Shown here one piece after another: positions 15,410-25,219 of a stretch of DNA of 64,000 nucleotides. The translations under genes were made by a program, and so were the position numbers. This DNA comes from Leptospira licerasiae serovar Varillal str. VAR 010 (GTDB lineage: Bacteria; Spirochaetota; Leptospiria; Leptospirales; Leptospiraceae). Where the stretch lies: contig NZ_AHOO02000005.1 in the NCBI RefSeq assembly GCF_000244755.1, forward strand, positions 620,001 through 684,000, in the 5' to 3' direction. The stretch's first letter is position 1; every line of letters starts with the position of its first letter. The notes beneath the pieces were generated by a model. The model saw only the letters and a program-made list of their open reading frames with translations, ran no database searches and had not been told where the DNA came from.

Positions 15410-18065
15410 ATTTAAGCAAATTTTTAAGAACAAACCGGGCGCAGCTCTTTCAGCATTTTCTATCATTCTTCTTTTATCTATATTGCGTATATTTAATGTA
15501 ACTTTGCAAACATTTCCGGATTTAAAATCTCCAACCGTTACCGTAACAACCAGTTGGCCAGGAACGGATGTTTCAAAAATAGAAAGAGAAATCACCTTTC
15601 CCCTCGAAGAATCAATTAGTTCCTTGGGTGGGGTTTCGAAAATTCGCTCAGTCACGGAATCTGGTAAATCATTAATTACCGTTTCCTTTGCTACGGAATC
15701 TAACCTGGCGGTGAAAATTGCTGAGTTGCGAGAAAAAATTGAAATTGTTTCCGTTCGCTTTCCAAGGGATGTGAGAAGGCCTTCTATTCAATCTTTCGAT
15801 TCAGCTGAAAGTCCTGTTTTTATTGCAACAGTTGCTAACACAGATGAACAAGATCTTTTTGAAACTCGAAGATTAATTGAACAGAAAGTTAAACCTTATA
15901 TGGAAGGTATTCCTGGGATTGGCAGGGTTTTAGTTATAGGGGGAGAAGATAAAGAAATTTTAATTTCTTGCGATCGAGACCGTTTAGAGGCAGAGGGATT
16001 AACGATTGGAGATGTTTTAAATGTAGTTCGTCAAGGGTCTTTATATTCAAGAATCGGCATTGAAAAAGGAGGGAATGTAGAGGTGCCGATATTTTTGGAT
16101 AGTCGTAAATATACTCCAACAGATTTCGCGTCCTTACCTATTTCATTTCGAGGACAAGGAACATTATTTTTAAGAGATGTTGCCAAAGTCGGATACGCAA
16201 ATAAAGATTTGGAAACGATTTTCCGTCGAAATGGGAAAGCTGGAGTAAGTATTTATGCTTTTGCCTCAGGGGGTCTAACTTTCTCTTCCAGAATAATTCT
16301 TAATGCCGTTAGAGATTTAGAAATGGAAGGTATAGAACTTCGTATTCTATATGATAAAAATGATCAAATCCAAGAGGAAATGTTATTACGTTTTCTTTTT
16401 ACTTGTACTATCTTTATTATTTATTTAGCAATCAATGACTTTAAAAAAGCTTATACTAGAACCATTGGATTTACGTATTCAATTGTATGTACCGCTTCTG
16501 TCTTATCTTTCGCAAATCATAACATCGGAGCGACACTATTGATTGGAATAAATATTGCGCTTTGCCTACTAATTTTACGGAAAGTTTTTTTTAAGACAAA
16601 GAACTATTATGGATCTATATATTTGGCTATTGGTTGGATAATTTGTGTGTACTATATTATAGATCCAGAGTTTTTAAAATTACTATTATACACCTCCACT
16701 TCCCTGTTAACGTTTTTAGCTTTATTTTTAGGATTTAATAATCTACAGTTTAGGAAATTTCCATTACTGAGCAAGATGGCGATTTTGGATGAAAAAGTGT
16801 CTAACTTACTTTATCCCAGTACGCTTTTTTTTCGATCTTTATTTTTTAAATGTAAAAGTAGTTCACTGGCGAAATATACTGTTTTCTTTATAGAAAATTT
16901 TTCCTTGAAATTGAATCACTATAGAATTTTAGGAAAGATTAAGCTATATTCCGTGTTCCAAGTTTTACTACTATTTTCCCCATTTATTCTTTCTGTCTTC
17001 ATTGCCAAAAGTTACTCTAATCCGTTAAGTAGACGAACTATCGTTGGTAGGATTGAACTACCTTCAGGAACTGGAATTGGGGCAACGGATAAGATTTCGA
17101 AAAAGGTTGAGGCTTCGATCTTGGCAGCAAATGTGAGTGACGAAGTGCTTACTACTGTAGAATCTGATCATGCAAATTTGATAATTAAATTAAGGAAGGG
17201 AGAATCTCCTGATCCAGAGTTGCTTGCTTTTTTAAAAAAAGGAATTGGGAAACAGGCGCCGGCTTATGTTTCACTTTTACCTGATAGGGACAACGAAACT
17301 AGTATCGAAACCACATACGAAATTAGGGGTCCTGATCAAATTGAACTAGATCAATTAGTGAAGATTTTTTCGAAAGAAACATCGGGAATGCCAGAGGTTG
17401 AAGAAACTGTTTTAAGATATAAAGGTCCTCGCGACGAGTTCATAATGGATCTAGATCCGAGTAAATCCTCGCAGTCTTTATTAGAAACCTCGCATCTAGG
17501 AGAAGATATCCGATTAACTTTACAAGGAGGGGTTGGAGCAAAAGCATTTGTAGATTCGAAATTATACGATGTTAGAATTAGATCTACAGAAGAATTTCGC
17601 GAATCGAAAACTTCTTTAAATAAAATTAAAGTTAGAAATTCAGCCTCAAAATTTGTTCCAGTTGAGGAGATTACCTCTGGCAAAGAGGATACAACGCCTG
17701 TAAAAATCTATCACACCGATAGAAAAAGGTCCTTGGCATTTTCTGTAAGATTGAGAAACGATAGTCCAGCATACATTGATAAAGTGCGTGATAGAGTGAA
17801 TGACATTCCGTTGCCAGGAGATTACACAATCTACACTTCAGAAGGGGAAAGTTTTGCAAAGAGATTTGATGTAGCCTTTATATTAACGTTAACTGTGTTG
17901 ATCTTACTTCCGATTGTATCTTACCTTGGCAATCCTAGTTTATACAATAGGTTCTTAATGCAATCGTGCAAATTATCTGTGTTGTTCATATTTCTTGGAA
18001 TTGTTTTCCCCGAATGGCGATCTGATTCGTATATTTATTTTATTCTTCTTGGTTTATTAATTTAA
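15399..18065 (+). CDS. degenerate RND-family subunit with altered membrane domain
   Basis: An 888-residue protein starting inside the end of the pump gene (11-bp overlap). The N-terminal TM (about 15-32) and first porter domain (about 33-325) are clearly RND: FPDLKSPTVTVTTSWPGTDV and FPLEESISSLGG are conserved. After residue 325 the usual six-helix TM2-TM7 block is replaced by hydrophobic segments with no recognisable TM4 signature and no Asp-Asp pair; the second porter domain (about 545-815) is again recognisable, but the protein stops after about three helices where the family normally has five. There is no frameshift, so this is a stable reduced form and not a fresh pseudogene. Most likely it forms a heteromeric trimer with the upstream pump, as in MdtB/MdtC, supplying porter domains without proton transfer. 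Confidence 0.78.
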   Translation: MPFKFKQIFKNKPGAALSAFSIILLLSILRIFNVTLQTFPDLKSPTVTVTTSWPGTDVSKIEREITFPLEESISSLGGVSKIRSVTESGKSLITVSFATESNLAVKIAELREKIEIVSVRFPRDVRRPSIQSFDSAESPVFIATVANTDEQDLFETRRLIEQKVKPYMEGIPGIGRVLVIGGEDKEILISCDRDRLEAEGLTIGDVLNVVRQGSLYSRIGIEKGGNVEVPIFLDSRKYTPTDFASLPISFRGQGTLFLRDVAKVGYANKDLETIFRRNGKAGVSIYAFASGGLTFSSRIILNAVRDLEMEGIELRILYDKNDQIQEEMLLRFLFTCTIFIIYLAINDFKKAYTRTIGFTYSIVCTASVLSFANHNIGATLLIGINIALCLLILRKVFFKTKNYYGSIYLAIGWIICVYYIIDPEFLKLLLYTSTSLLTFLALFLGFNNLQFRKFPLLSKMAILDEKVSNLLYPSTLFFRSLFFKCKSSSLAKYTVFFIENFSLKLNHYRILGKIKLYSVFQVLLLFSPFILSVFIAKSYSNPLSRRTIVGRIELPSGTGIGATDKISKKVEASILAANVSDEVLTTVESDHANLIIKLRKGESPDPELLAFLKKGIGKQAPAYVSLLPDRDNETSIETTYEIRGPDQIELDQLVKIFSKETSGMPEVEETVLRYKGPRDEFIMDLDPSKSSQSLLETSHLGEDIRLTLQGGVGAKAFVDSKLYDVRIRSTEEFRESKTSLNKIKVRNSASKFVPVEEITSGKEDTTPVKIYHTDRKRSLAFSVRLRNDSPAYIDKVRDRVNDIPLPGDYTIYTSEGESFAKRFDVAFILTLTVLILLPIVSYLGNPSLYNRFLMQSCKLSVLFIFLGIVFPEWRSDSYIYFILLGLLI

Positions 18066-18257
18066 TAGGTTTTATGTTTTAATACCTAATTTGAGATATA
18101 GCTTTATTCCTTAAGGGCTTTTCTCCGTGAGATCTATACTATCTTAAAAGAAGTGGCGTCGACTGAAGTAAGAAAGTTTTTTCAGATTTGTAAATTTATC
18201 TTGAATAGTGAAAAAAAGCCATTTTTTTGTGATTTGAGTCATCTTAGGGTAGTGTTT

Positions 18258-21200
18258 ATGTCACAGCTAACCGTATCTTTTTTACGTAGAATGAGAGTAT
18301 ATTTAATATTGGCAGGGTTTGTCCTGTTTCCCTTTCAAGGGACATTAAAATCTCAAGCTGTGGACCCTGGAAGTATGGAGTTGCCTACAGGTGCCTACCA
18401 ATCTTCTCAATGGGACAGTCTCTTCCAGCAAGCATATTATCTTTCTGACGTTGCAACATGGGACCAATTGGTTGGAGAGGGATTCAGTTATTTTTGGTCC
18501 GACTGGGAAAATCAATCTAACATTGAGTTTGCAAATATCTTAAGCACAATAACAAATAGTGATGCGATAGCAGGAAACCAAGGATACTTAGACTACGTTA
18601 CTAGCTATTTGCAGATGGAGCAACAACAAGCTGCAAAGGACTGGGAAAATCAGGCAATATATCGGATCGAGCAAGAAAGAAGTTATTTCTTAGCAAGTTT
18701 ACAAAATAGTCAGGTAGATACCTTAACGACTCAAAGCCCGGTAAGTAACACTTCTGAAAGTTTAGCTTTAAATTCATGGAACCAGAAATTTCAGGAGAAC
18801 ACTCAAGTTGGAATGTATGAATTTCAACAAGCTTTAAAGGATTTACAGACGGAGTTTACTGGTTTACAGAACTCACTTGCAAGCACGGATGCTCAATTCC
18901 AACAGAACTTTCAGCAAATACAAGCAATTGAAAATCAAGTTCGTCAGAGTGTTGCCAATAGTGCGGATGGTTTGAAAAGTTATCTTCTCCAACAAAGTCT
19001 TCTACATTTAACAGATGCTTCCGGAAATTCTCTTTTGGGAGATTTTTCTGGAATGGATTCTACTCAGCTATTAGCTGCTTATAATACGATCGATGCAAGT
19101 AAGCTAAATACGGCGGGTGTAAAACTTAAGAATTTAATCGATACAATCTCAACAGCATTAGATCCCACTAATCCTGCTTCATTAGCGGATATAGCATCTG
19201 AAATGCAAGATTACTTAGAGGTCCAAAAAGACTATGCGAGCACTCAAGCTCTAGCTGCGAGAGCCGCTGAATACCAGAACTGGACTTTTGGCGATGGTGG
19301 AACAAGCGTAATTCGATATGCTCCTTCTACTATGTACAATGGGATATATTCTTCGGCGGGTTTTCAGGACAACCAAGCTGGTCATTTGGGTTCTGCGGTT
19401 GCGGATTATTTAGCTGGCAATGCAGCTAATTTGATTACACAGTTAAATGGACTGTTAGGAAATCCTAATTTAACTGTTTCGCAAGTCTATAGCATGGACC
19501 TTGTTGCTTCTTCAAGTGCTGCTTATATAAATCAATATTGGATGTGGAATATAGACTTTCTAGATCCTTATGACTATGAACAAGGGAGTTTATCGCAAGA
19601 CGGACCTAATTATTATACGTTACAAGCAAAATATTATGGTTGTTGGGGAGGCATTTGTGTCCCTGCTTACGAATGGAAATATGAAGAGTGGGTATATGCA
19701 CAGGGTTCTGTGCAGGTTCATGATGCAGCTCAACAAGCAAACGCGGAACTTTTTGAGGGCTACTTGGCGGATATTAATCTGCAATTAGGAGATTGGCAAA
19801 ATACCTTAATGCCTGCTATCAACAGTTGGGAGCAACAAGTTTCCGACTACCAAGCTAGATACTCGGAATGGCAGACTAAAAAGTTAGATCTTCAGAATCA
19901 AATCAACACTCAATATCAAACCCAAGTTCAGGAGTTATATCAAAATAGAGAAGAATGGCTTACGAACTTATCAAATCTATATTCGGATGCGAATGCGGCT
20001 TCTTCGGGTGCTGCAGTGCTTCCTACATTTTCTTCCAATGTATCTAATTCTTCTGCAGCGTCTTTGGCTTCTCTTTCTAATGAACTTTCCTCCTTTCAAG
20101 CGGATGCAGCAAAGGCTCCTGACGCAAGTAAGGTCTCTGGGTTTTATGATAATATTGGAACTGTAATGAATGGAGCGTATAATTTAAGCATTGTAGAAAC
20201 CCAACAGATAGCTGCATTGGATGCTCAGAAAAGCTCGGTAAACAATCTTATCAAAAGTCTGGAAGCGCAAAGAGAGATGAACTCTTCGGATATTTCGGAA
20301 GAAGTTTATGCAAAGTTCACTGGAAAAACTTTCACGGGAGCAGATGCTACTGGTAAGATAGAAGGAGCCGGACTTTGTGTAGGTGATAATTATAAAACAA
20401 ATCAATCTACATGCGATGCTTTATATAACGACGATAAAAATTTTAAACTGAAATATTCCGATGTTTATGTAGATGACAAAGGTACTATTCATGCGGTCCA
20501 AAATGTAAAAACAGGTCAAGCAGTCTTCCAAGGTGGAGATGCTACAAATTCCGAAAGTTATGAACTTACAGAAACAAGTATAAACGTAACCTTAGGAAAT
20601 GTTGGAACAGTAAAATTAGCGGATACTAAAAATTTAGGAGGAGTATTCAAATCCAATTGGTATTCGAATGAAAATTCAGAAGCACTTTCTTCCTACATGC
20701 AATCTTCTTATACAAATCGAACCGATGCGTATATCTCAAACGGTTTGATGAATGCTATTTCATTAAACGCTTCTGCTGCGGATGATTATGCAGGAGTAAT
20801 GAATACTAGAGCACAAAATAGTGCTGTCGCTCAAGCAAGTGCAGCTTCTACAGCAATGAGTATTGCCCAAACCCTTTTGACAGGTGGTTCCGGAATGGAT
20901 TGGGCCAAACAACAAGTCAAAGAAATGACTAAGTCAGCAGTCGCCACCGGGATAAGTAAAGCTACCGGAATCCCGGCAGACGTTATTAGCGCATTTATAG
21001 ATTACAAAGCGGATCAAAAAGCTAAGAAAAAAGCACAACAAGCAATGGATCAGAGAATGATGATCATTTCTCCAGGTCTTTACGTTCTCTCACAAGTTCC
21101 AGGAGTAAGAGATGTTGTTCGTCCGATCAATAATATCATACAAAAGGGAGTATCTGAGGCCATCGTGGGAGCGACTAAAGTCACTGCTGAAGTGGTTCAT

Positions 21201-24200
21201 GGTGTTACTTCTGTTTTAGGAAAAGATGGGGCAAAAGCTATTCTCGGCCTTACTCTTGGGCCTGCAGGATTTGTAATCAATACATCAGATATAGATAAAC
21301 TAGATGATAAGATAAGAGATTTGGGAAAAGAGTCTGCTGAATATATCCGAGGAAAAGATTTACAAGCGGACCTTGCTAAGGGAGATATTCAGGCGAAGTG
21401 GAAGGCTGATATTAAAACAGCTGCTTATAACCAAGTGGCAGAACAATTTGCGCCGCCGGGAATGGATCCCCAAATATTCTCTCAACTTTGGCAAGAATTT
21501 GATAAAAGACAAGCTGCCAAAGCTGCTAAGAAAGAACAACAGAAACAAATGGTTTCTACGGCACTTCAAATTGCTGCTTCCGTTGCCCTACAGTTTATTC
21601 CGGGACCTGGAACCGTTGCCGGTGGAAGTATGCTAGCTTCGGCAATAGCAAGCGTTGGAAGCACTGTATCAAGTGTAGTTTCTGCAATTGGAAGTGCAAT
21701 TTCCACAGTAGGAACTTGGGTAGCTAATGCAGCAACTTGGGTTGCAAATTTACCTGGAGTCAGTTCAGTTGTGAGCGCTGTCTCGACAGCCTATAACGCC
21801 GTCGCAAATTTTATAGCACCGGCTGTAAATATTGCAAAAACTGCGATCACTACAGTTTCGAATACTGTCGGAAGTTTTTTCACTTCTGGTGGGACCCAAG
21901 CCGCAACAAATGTTCTTACCACAGCGCAACAGAATTATATTGCTGGAGTTCGTTTCTTAGGTGCGGCTGGACAAGCAGCGATAGCTTCCTCTTCCGGAAA
22001 TGATAACGCGACTTTATCAGCATTTGCTAATGGAATGCTACTCGGAGCCACTGGACCTATGGGGCTCGCAGGTTCGGTATCTTACACTCCTCCACAGAAA
22101 GCTAACACATTAGGTGGGATGTTAGATGAAGGGTTAAATGGACCTTCTGCATCTGGTTGGGGTGGCGGATTGAACGTTGGAGGTTCCGCCTTTAACGGAG
22201 GCATTTCGTTTGTTCCCGGATCAGGTTTGAATTTGAATTTCGGAGGAACCGTTGGAGATGCCGGAGGATTCTACAATTTAAGTTATAACTTAGAATCTGG
22301 AAACACTAGTGGCTCCATCGGAGCAGGTCAAGAATACGGATCCAACTTTGGTGTAAATCTAAGCACGGATAATGATCAGAAACCTTCCATTTTTATGGGA
22401 TTCGGTTGTGATATGGGAGAAAACAACTGCGGTGGAGGAGCGGCCAATAAGCTAGGATTAGGCGGATCTTTGACCATCAATGCGGATGGAACTGTCGACC
22501 TAGGCGCAGATATTTTAGGAAACCAAGCCTTAGGAATTTCTTTTGATTCCAATAGTAACTCTTGGGGACCGATCACTGCGAATACGAATTTCGGAAACGA
22601 CTATACGGTCATGACTGCTCAGAACCTTGCGGATAAGGCTCAACGAGAAGCGCAAATGAAGATCGCCGGTACTTATGGAGATGTATTAAAAGATCCTAAT
22701 TTAATCGCTAATAGTGAAAGCTTAAAGGCCATTGCAGATAGCTACGGCGTAAAACCGGAAAATTTACCCGAAGTCATTCAGAATCTTTCAGACACTGTTC
22801 GTAATCCTGATGCCGATCCGAATTTACGTCAGTCAGCTCTTGCTTCTTTAACAGAGATGATGGGCTCCGTTCATAACGAAGCATATGTAGATGGAAACAA
22901 AGGACTTAAGGACGCGATCGATAAATCTCCTGCTATTGCGGAGATTAAAGTGCAAGGAAAGGATCAGCATGGATCTGCAGAAGACGGTATATTTAGTCAA
23001 GTTGGTGAGCAGGCTAAGATCTATCTGAACCAAATCGCGGGGAATGCTTTTGGGGACTTTGCATATATAAATGATAATGGTGAAGTAGTCTTTAGAAGTT
23101 GTTTTGTCGCTGGAACTCTTGTCTGGACTAAGGACGGACAAAGACCGATTGAGACGATTAAGGTAGGGGATATTGTTCTTTCTTGGGACGAGGAGTCAGG
23201 TCAAAATGAATATAGAGCTGTCACTGAGACTTTTGTAAATCAGACTACTACAATATTAAAAATTACTTATGCTGACGGGACCGCAATAGAAACTACTTGG
23301 AATCACCCATTCTATTTGCAACAGGGCTTGTGGGTACATGCTAAAGATTTAATGGCAGGGGACTTGTCCGTTACTGCTGATGGTAAAGTGGCGACTGTTG
23401 CTTCGGTTGTAGAAATTATTCGAAATGATACTGTTTATAATTTTGAAGTGGAAGATAATCATACGTATTTTGTTTCGAAAGCCGGGGTGCTCGTTCATAA
23501 TTATTTAGATCAAGTGAAGCCATTTTTAGATAATTTTAAGGATGCATTGACTTTTATTAACCAAGAATCTTTAAAAGCCGTTAGTACGATTAATGAGGAT
23601 ATTAAAAAGGCTACTGAGCAAAAGAAAATATATAGCGATTTGATAGATAACGTGAATATCACAGCTTCCGAAAGAGCAGCTTATAATAAAGAGATCAACA
23701 AGCTTAACGAGACTATTAAAAGTAGAACTAATGATCTAAATCAGAGAGCAAAAGAAATAGATATGGCAATTACTTTTAGAAATAAGTCTGATGAATTATT
23801 AAATCAAACTCAGTATACAGAGTTTCTAAAGACTCAATTAGAAGGTAATGAGAATTTAACGCCTGCGGAGAAGGCGGTTTATAATAAAACCCTTGCCGAA
23901 CAAATCGCAAAAGTAAAAAAACTTAAAGCCGAAGTTCAAGCAGCATTTTCGAGTGTATCCCAAAGATTCGCAGGTGAGGCTAACCGATTCTTGGATGCAA
24001 ATCTGAAGTATACAGGACCATTTGCATTTTTAAATGAGAACACTGCTACAGTAAATGCTGGAAATTCTTTATTATCAAATTCTCCAGCCTTCAATGAAAA
24101 GAATACTATAGTAAATGCCGATGGTTTTGCGACTAAGCTCGATAAGACCACAACCAATATAATTAAGGATTTCAAAGATAAATATACAGGTGACCCATCA

Positions 24201-25205
24201 AAAATGCCTGATATAACGAAGGTCTTGGACCGAACCTATGAAAGGCCTAATATCGATTATAAAAGAATGAAGAATGACCCTGCATATAGTGAGTCAGTGA
24301 TGAAGAAACTAGCTGATCCATTATATGGGGCCCAGTACGGTCGTAAAGGTACTATATTACAATTGGAAGTTGTAATGGGAACAATGAAGCAAGTATATCC
24401 GACAAAGGAAAAATTCTTAGAAAAGGCCCTAGTAAGAAAAGTTGGCGAATCCGACAATGAGTATGTTACTCGTCAAACTAGAATGGAAGGAATTGCCTCT
24501 TGGATGTATGATGGTTCAAAAACGATAAAGGTAGTTGATAGCGAAGCTACGTATATGAAAAAACTTGAATCTGGTGCAATTACTCTTGATCCGTCAATGA
24601 TAGTATATAAAGAAGAAGTTGTTCCAAAAAGTGACAATGATCTAGCTTCTGGAATAGCATCTGCAACCTGTCGTATTTACGCAAACTGGCTGCAGGCGGT
24701 CTTGTCCCAAAAAACGAATTTGAGTTTTGGTGAGTTTTATAGTTCTAAGCTAATGGAAGGAGATATCGGGATGGGTCAACAGACTGTTGCTCCAGTATTA
24801 GACCTCGGAGGAACACCTGGATTTGATAATAGCTACGGCGCACCTGAGATTGGCGGGGGGGCACATAATTTCTCCAGCTTATCGTTGTCTTTATTCGGAG
24901 GTCTTTTAGGTCCAAATAAGTTTACAGAGTTTTTAGGCCAATTTATAGATATGCCAAACCCGATCCCGTTTGATACATTAACTCAAAAGTTGGATAACTA
25001 TAAAGAAGGAGACGTTGTTCAGATTTGGGTTGATAATAGTAATCCACCTGGACCGAATCATTTTTGTTTGATTAAGAAAACAGCAGAGGGTTGGATCAAT
25101 TATAATCATAATGGAAATTTAGGAAGGGTCGAATTTGGTAAAGTAATAAAACCAGAGGATCTTCAAGATACTAAGATCTACAAAGTCTATGGACCTAATA
25201 ACTAA
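18258..25205 (+). CDS. giant exported protein, TIGR04388-type, with Hint domain and putative peptidase-like C terminus
   Basis: About 2315 residues. A signal peptide (MSQLTVSF... to GTLKSQA) precedes a Gln-rich helical region with coiled coil (to about 700), an Ala/Val-rich hydrophobic stretch (about 1100-1215), and a Gly/Asn-rich repeat region (about 1295-1455). A Hint domain spans Cys1615 (CFVAGTLVWTKDG) to Asn1748 (VLVHN); the residue after it is Tyr, so splicing is unlikely and cleavage more likely. A coiled coil (about 1750-1880) leads to a C-terminal domain with Cys2138 (ATCRIYANW), His2268 (GPNHFCL) and Asn2281, an order like papain-type Cys peptidases. Architecture and length fit the Leptospira TIGR04388 family and resemble polymorphic toxins. 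The frame extends to GTG 18153; ATG 18258 or 18291 fits the signal peptide better. A small lipoprotein gene follows by 14 bp. Confidence 0.8.
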   Translation: MSQLTVSFLRRMRVYLILAGFVLFPFQGTLKSQAVDPGSMELPTGAYQSSQWDSLFQQAYYLSDVATWDQLVGEGFSYFWSDWENQSNIEFANILSTITNSDAIAGNQGYLDYVTSYLQMEQQQAAKDWENQAIYRIEQERSYFLASLQNSQVDTLTTQSPVSNTSESLALNSWNQKFQENTQVGMYEFQQALKDLQTEFTGLQNSLASTDAQFQQNFQQIQAIENQVRQSVANSADGLKSYLLQQSLLHLTDASGNSLLGDFSGMDSTQLLAAYNTIDASKLNTAGVKLKNLIDTISTALDPTNPASLADIASEMQDYLEVQKDYASTQALAARAAEYQNWTFGDGGTSVIRYAPSTMYNGIYSSAGFQDNQAGHLGSAVADYLAGNAANLITQLNGLLGNPNLTVSQVYSMDLVASSSAAYINQYWMWNIDFLDPYDYEQGSLSQDGPNYYTLQAKYYGCWGGICVPAYEWKYEEWVYAQGSVQVHDAAQQANAELFEGYLADINLQLGDWQNTLMPAINSWEQQVSDYQARYSEWQTKKLDLQNQINTQYQTQVQELYQNREEWLTNLSNLYSDANAASSGAAVLPTFSSNVSNSSAASLASLSNELSSFQADAAKAPDASKVSGFYDNIGTVMNGAYNLSIVETQQIAALDAQKSSVNNLIKSLEAQREMNSSDISEEVYAKFTGKTFTGADATGKIEGAGLCVGDNYKTNQSTCDALYNDDKNFKLKYSDVYVDDKGTIHAVQNVKTGQAVFQGGDATNSESYELTETSINVTLGNVGTVKLADTKNLGGVFKSNWYSNENSEALSSYMQSSYTNRTDAYISNGLMNAISLNASAADDYAGVMNTRAQNSAVAQASAASTAMSIAQTLLTGGSGMDWAKQQVKEMTKSAVATGISKATGIPADVISAFIDYKADQKAKKKAQQAMDQRMMIISPGLYVLSQVPGVRDVVRPINNIIQKGVSEAIVGATKVTAEVVHGVTSVLGKDGAKAILGLTLGPAGFVINTSDIDKLDDKIRDLGKESAEYIRGKDLQADLAKGDIQAKWKADIKTAAYNQVAEQFAPPGMDPQIFSQLWQEFDKRQAAKAAKKEQQKQMVSTALQIAASVALQFIPGPGTVAGGSMLASAIASVGSTVSSVVSAIGSAISTVGTWVANAATWVANLPGVSSVVSAVSTAYNAVANFIAPAVNIAKTAITTVSNTVGSFFTSGGTQAATNVLTTAQQNYIAGVRFLGAAGQAAIASSSGNDNATLSAFANGMLLGATGPMGLAGSVSYTPPQKANTLGGMLDEGLNGPSASGWGGGLNVGGSAFNGGISFVPGSGLNLNFGGTVGDAGGFYNLSYNLESGNTSGSIGAGQEYGSNFGVNLSTDNDQKPSIFMGFGCDMGENNCGGGAANKLGLGGSLTINADGTVDLGADILGNQALGISFDSNSNSWGPITANTNFGNDYTVMTAQNLADKAQREAQMKIAGTYGDVLKDPNLIANSESLKAIADSYGVKPENLPEVIQNLSDTVRNPDADPNLRQSALASLTEMMGSVHNEAYVDGNKGLKDAIDKSPAIAEIKVQGKDQHGSAEDGIFSQVGEQAKIYLNQIAGNAFGDFAYINDNGEVVFRSCFVAGTLVWTKDGQRPIETIKVGDIVLSWDEESGQNEYRAVTETFVNQTTTILKITYADGTAIETTWNHPFYLQQGLWVHAKDLMAGDLSVTADGKVATVASVVEIIRNDTVYNFEVEDNHTYFVSKAGVLVHNYLDQVKPFLDNFKDALTFINQESLKAVSTINEDIKKATEQKKIYSDLIDNVNITASERAAYNKEINKLNETIKSRTNDLNQRAKEIDMAITFRNKSDELLNQTQYTEFLKTQLEGNENLTPAEKAVYNKTLAEQIAKVKKLKAEVQAAFSSVSQRFAGEANRFLDANLKYTGPFAFLNENTATVNAGNSLLSNSPAFNEKNTIVNADGFATKLDKTTTNIIKDFKDKYTGDPSKMPDITKVLDRTYERPNIDYKRMKNDPAYSESVMKKLADPLYGAQYGRKGTILQLEVVMGTMKQVYPTKEKFLEKALVRKVGESDNEYVTRQTRMEGIASWMYDGSKTIKVVDSEATYMKKLESGAITLDPSMIVYKEEVVPKSDNDLASGIASATCRIYANWLQAVLSQKTNLSFGEFYSSKLMEGDIGMGQQTVAPVLDLGGTPGFDNSYGAPEIGGGAHNFSSLSLSLFGGLLGPNKFTEFLGQFIDMPNPIPFDTLTQKLDNYKEGDVVQIWVDNSNPPGPNHFCLIKKTAEGWINYNHNGNLGRVEFGKVIKPEDLQDTKIYKVYGPNN

Positions 25206-25219
25206 TAAAGGAATTTAAA

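Noticed and set aside
15399..18065. RND-like gene as a frameshifted pseudogene
   Set aside because: The frame is continuous over 888 codons, translationally coupled upstream, and the membrane segments are replaced by other hydrophobic helices rather than scrambled.
18153..18257. GTG start of the giant protein
   Set aside because: The first 35 residues do not look like coding sequence for an exported protein, while ATG 18258 or 18291 gives a normal signal peptide. The GTG cannot be strictly excluded.
23100..23501. Self-splicing intein in the giant gene
   Set aside because: The Hint block begins with Cys and ends in His-Asn, but the next residue is Tyr instead of Cys, Ser or Thr, and there is no homing endonuclease. 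It fits a cleaving Hint domain better.
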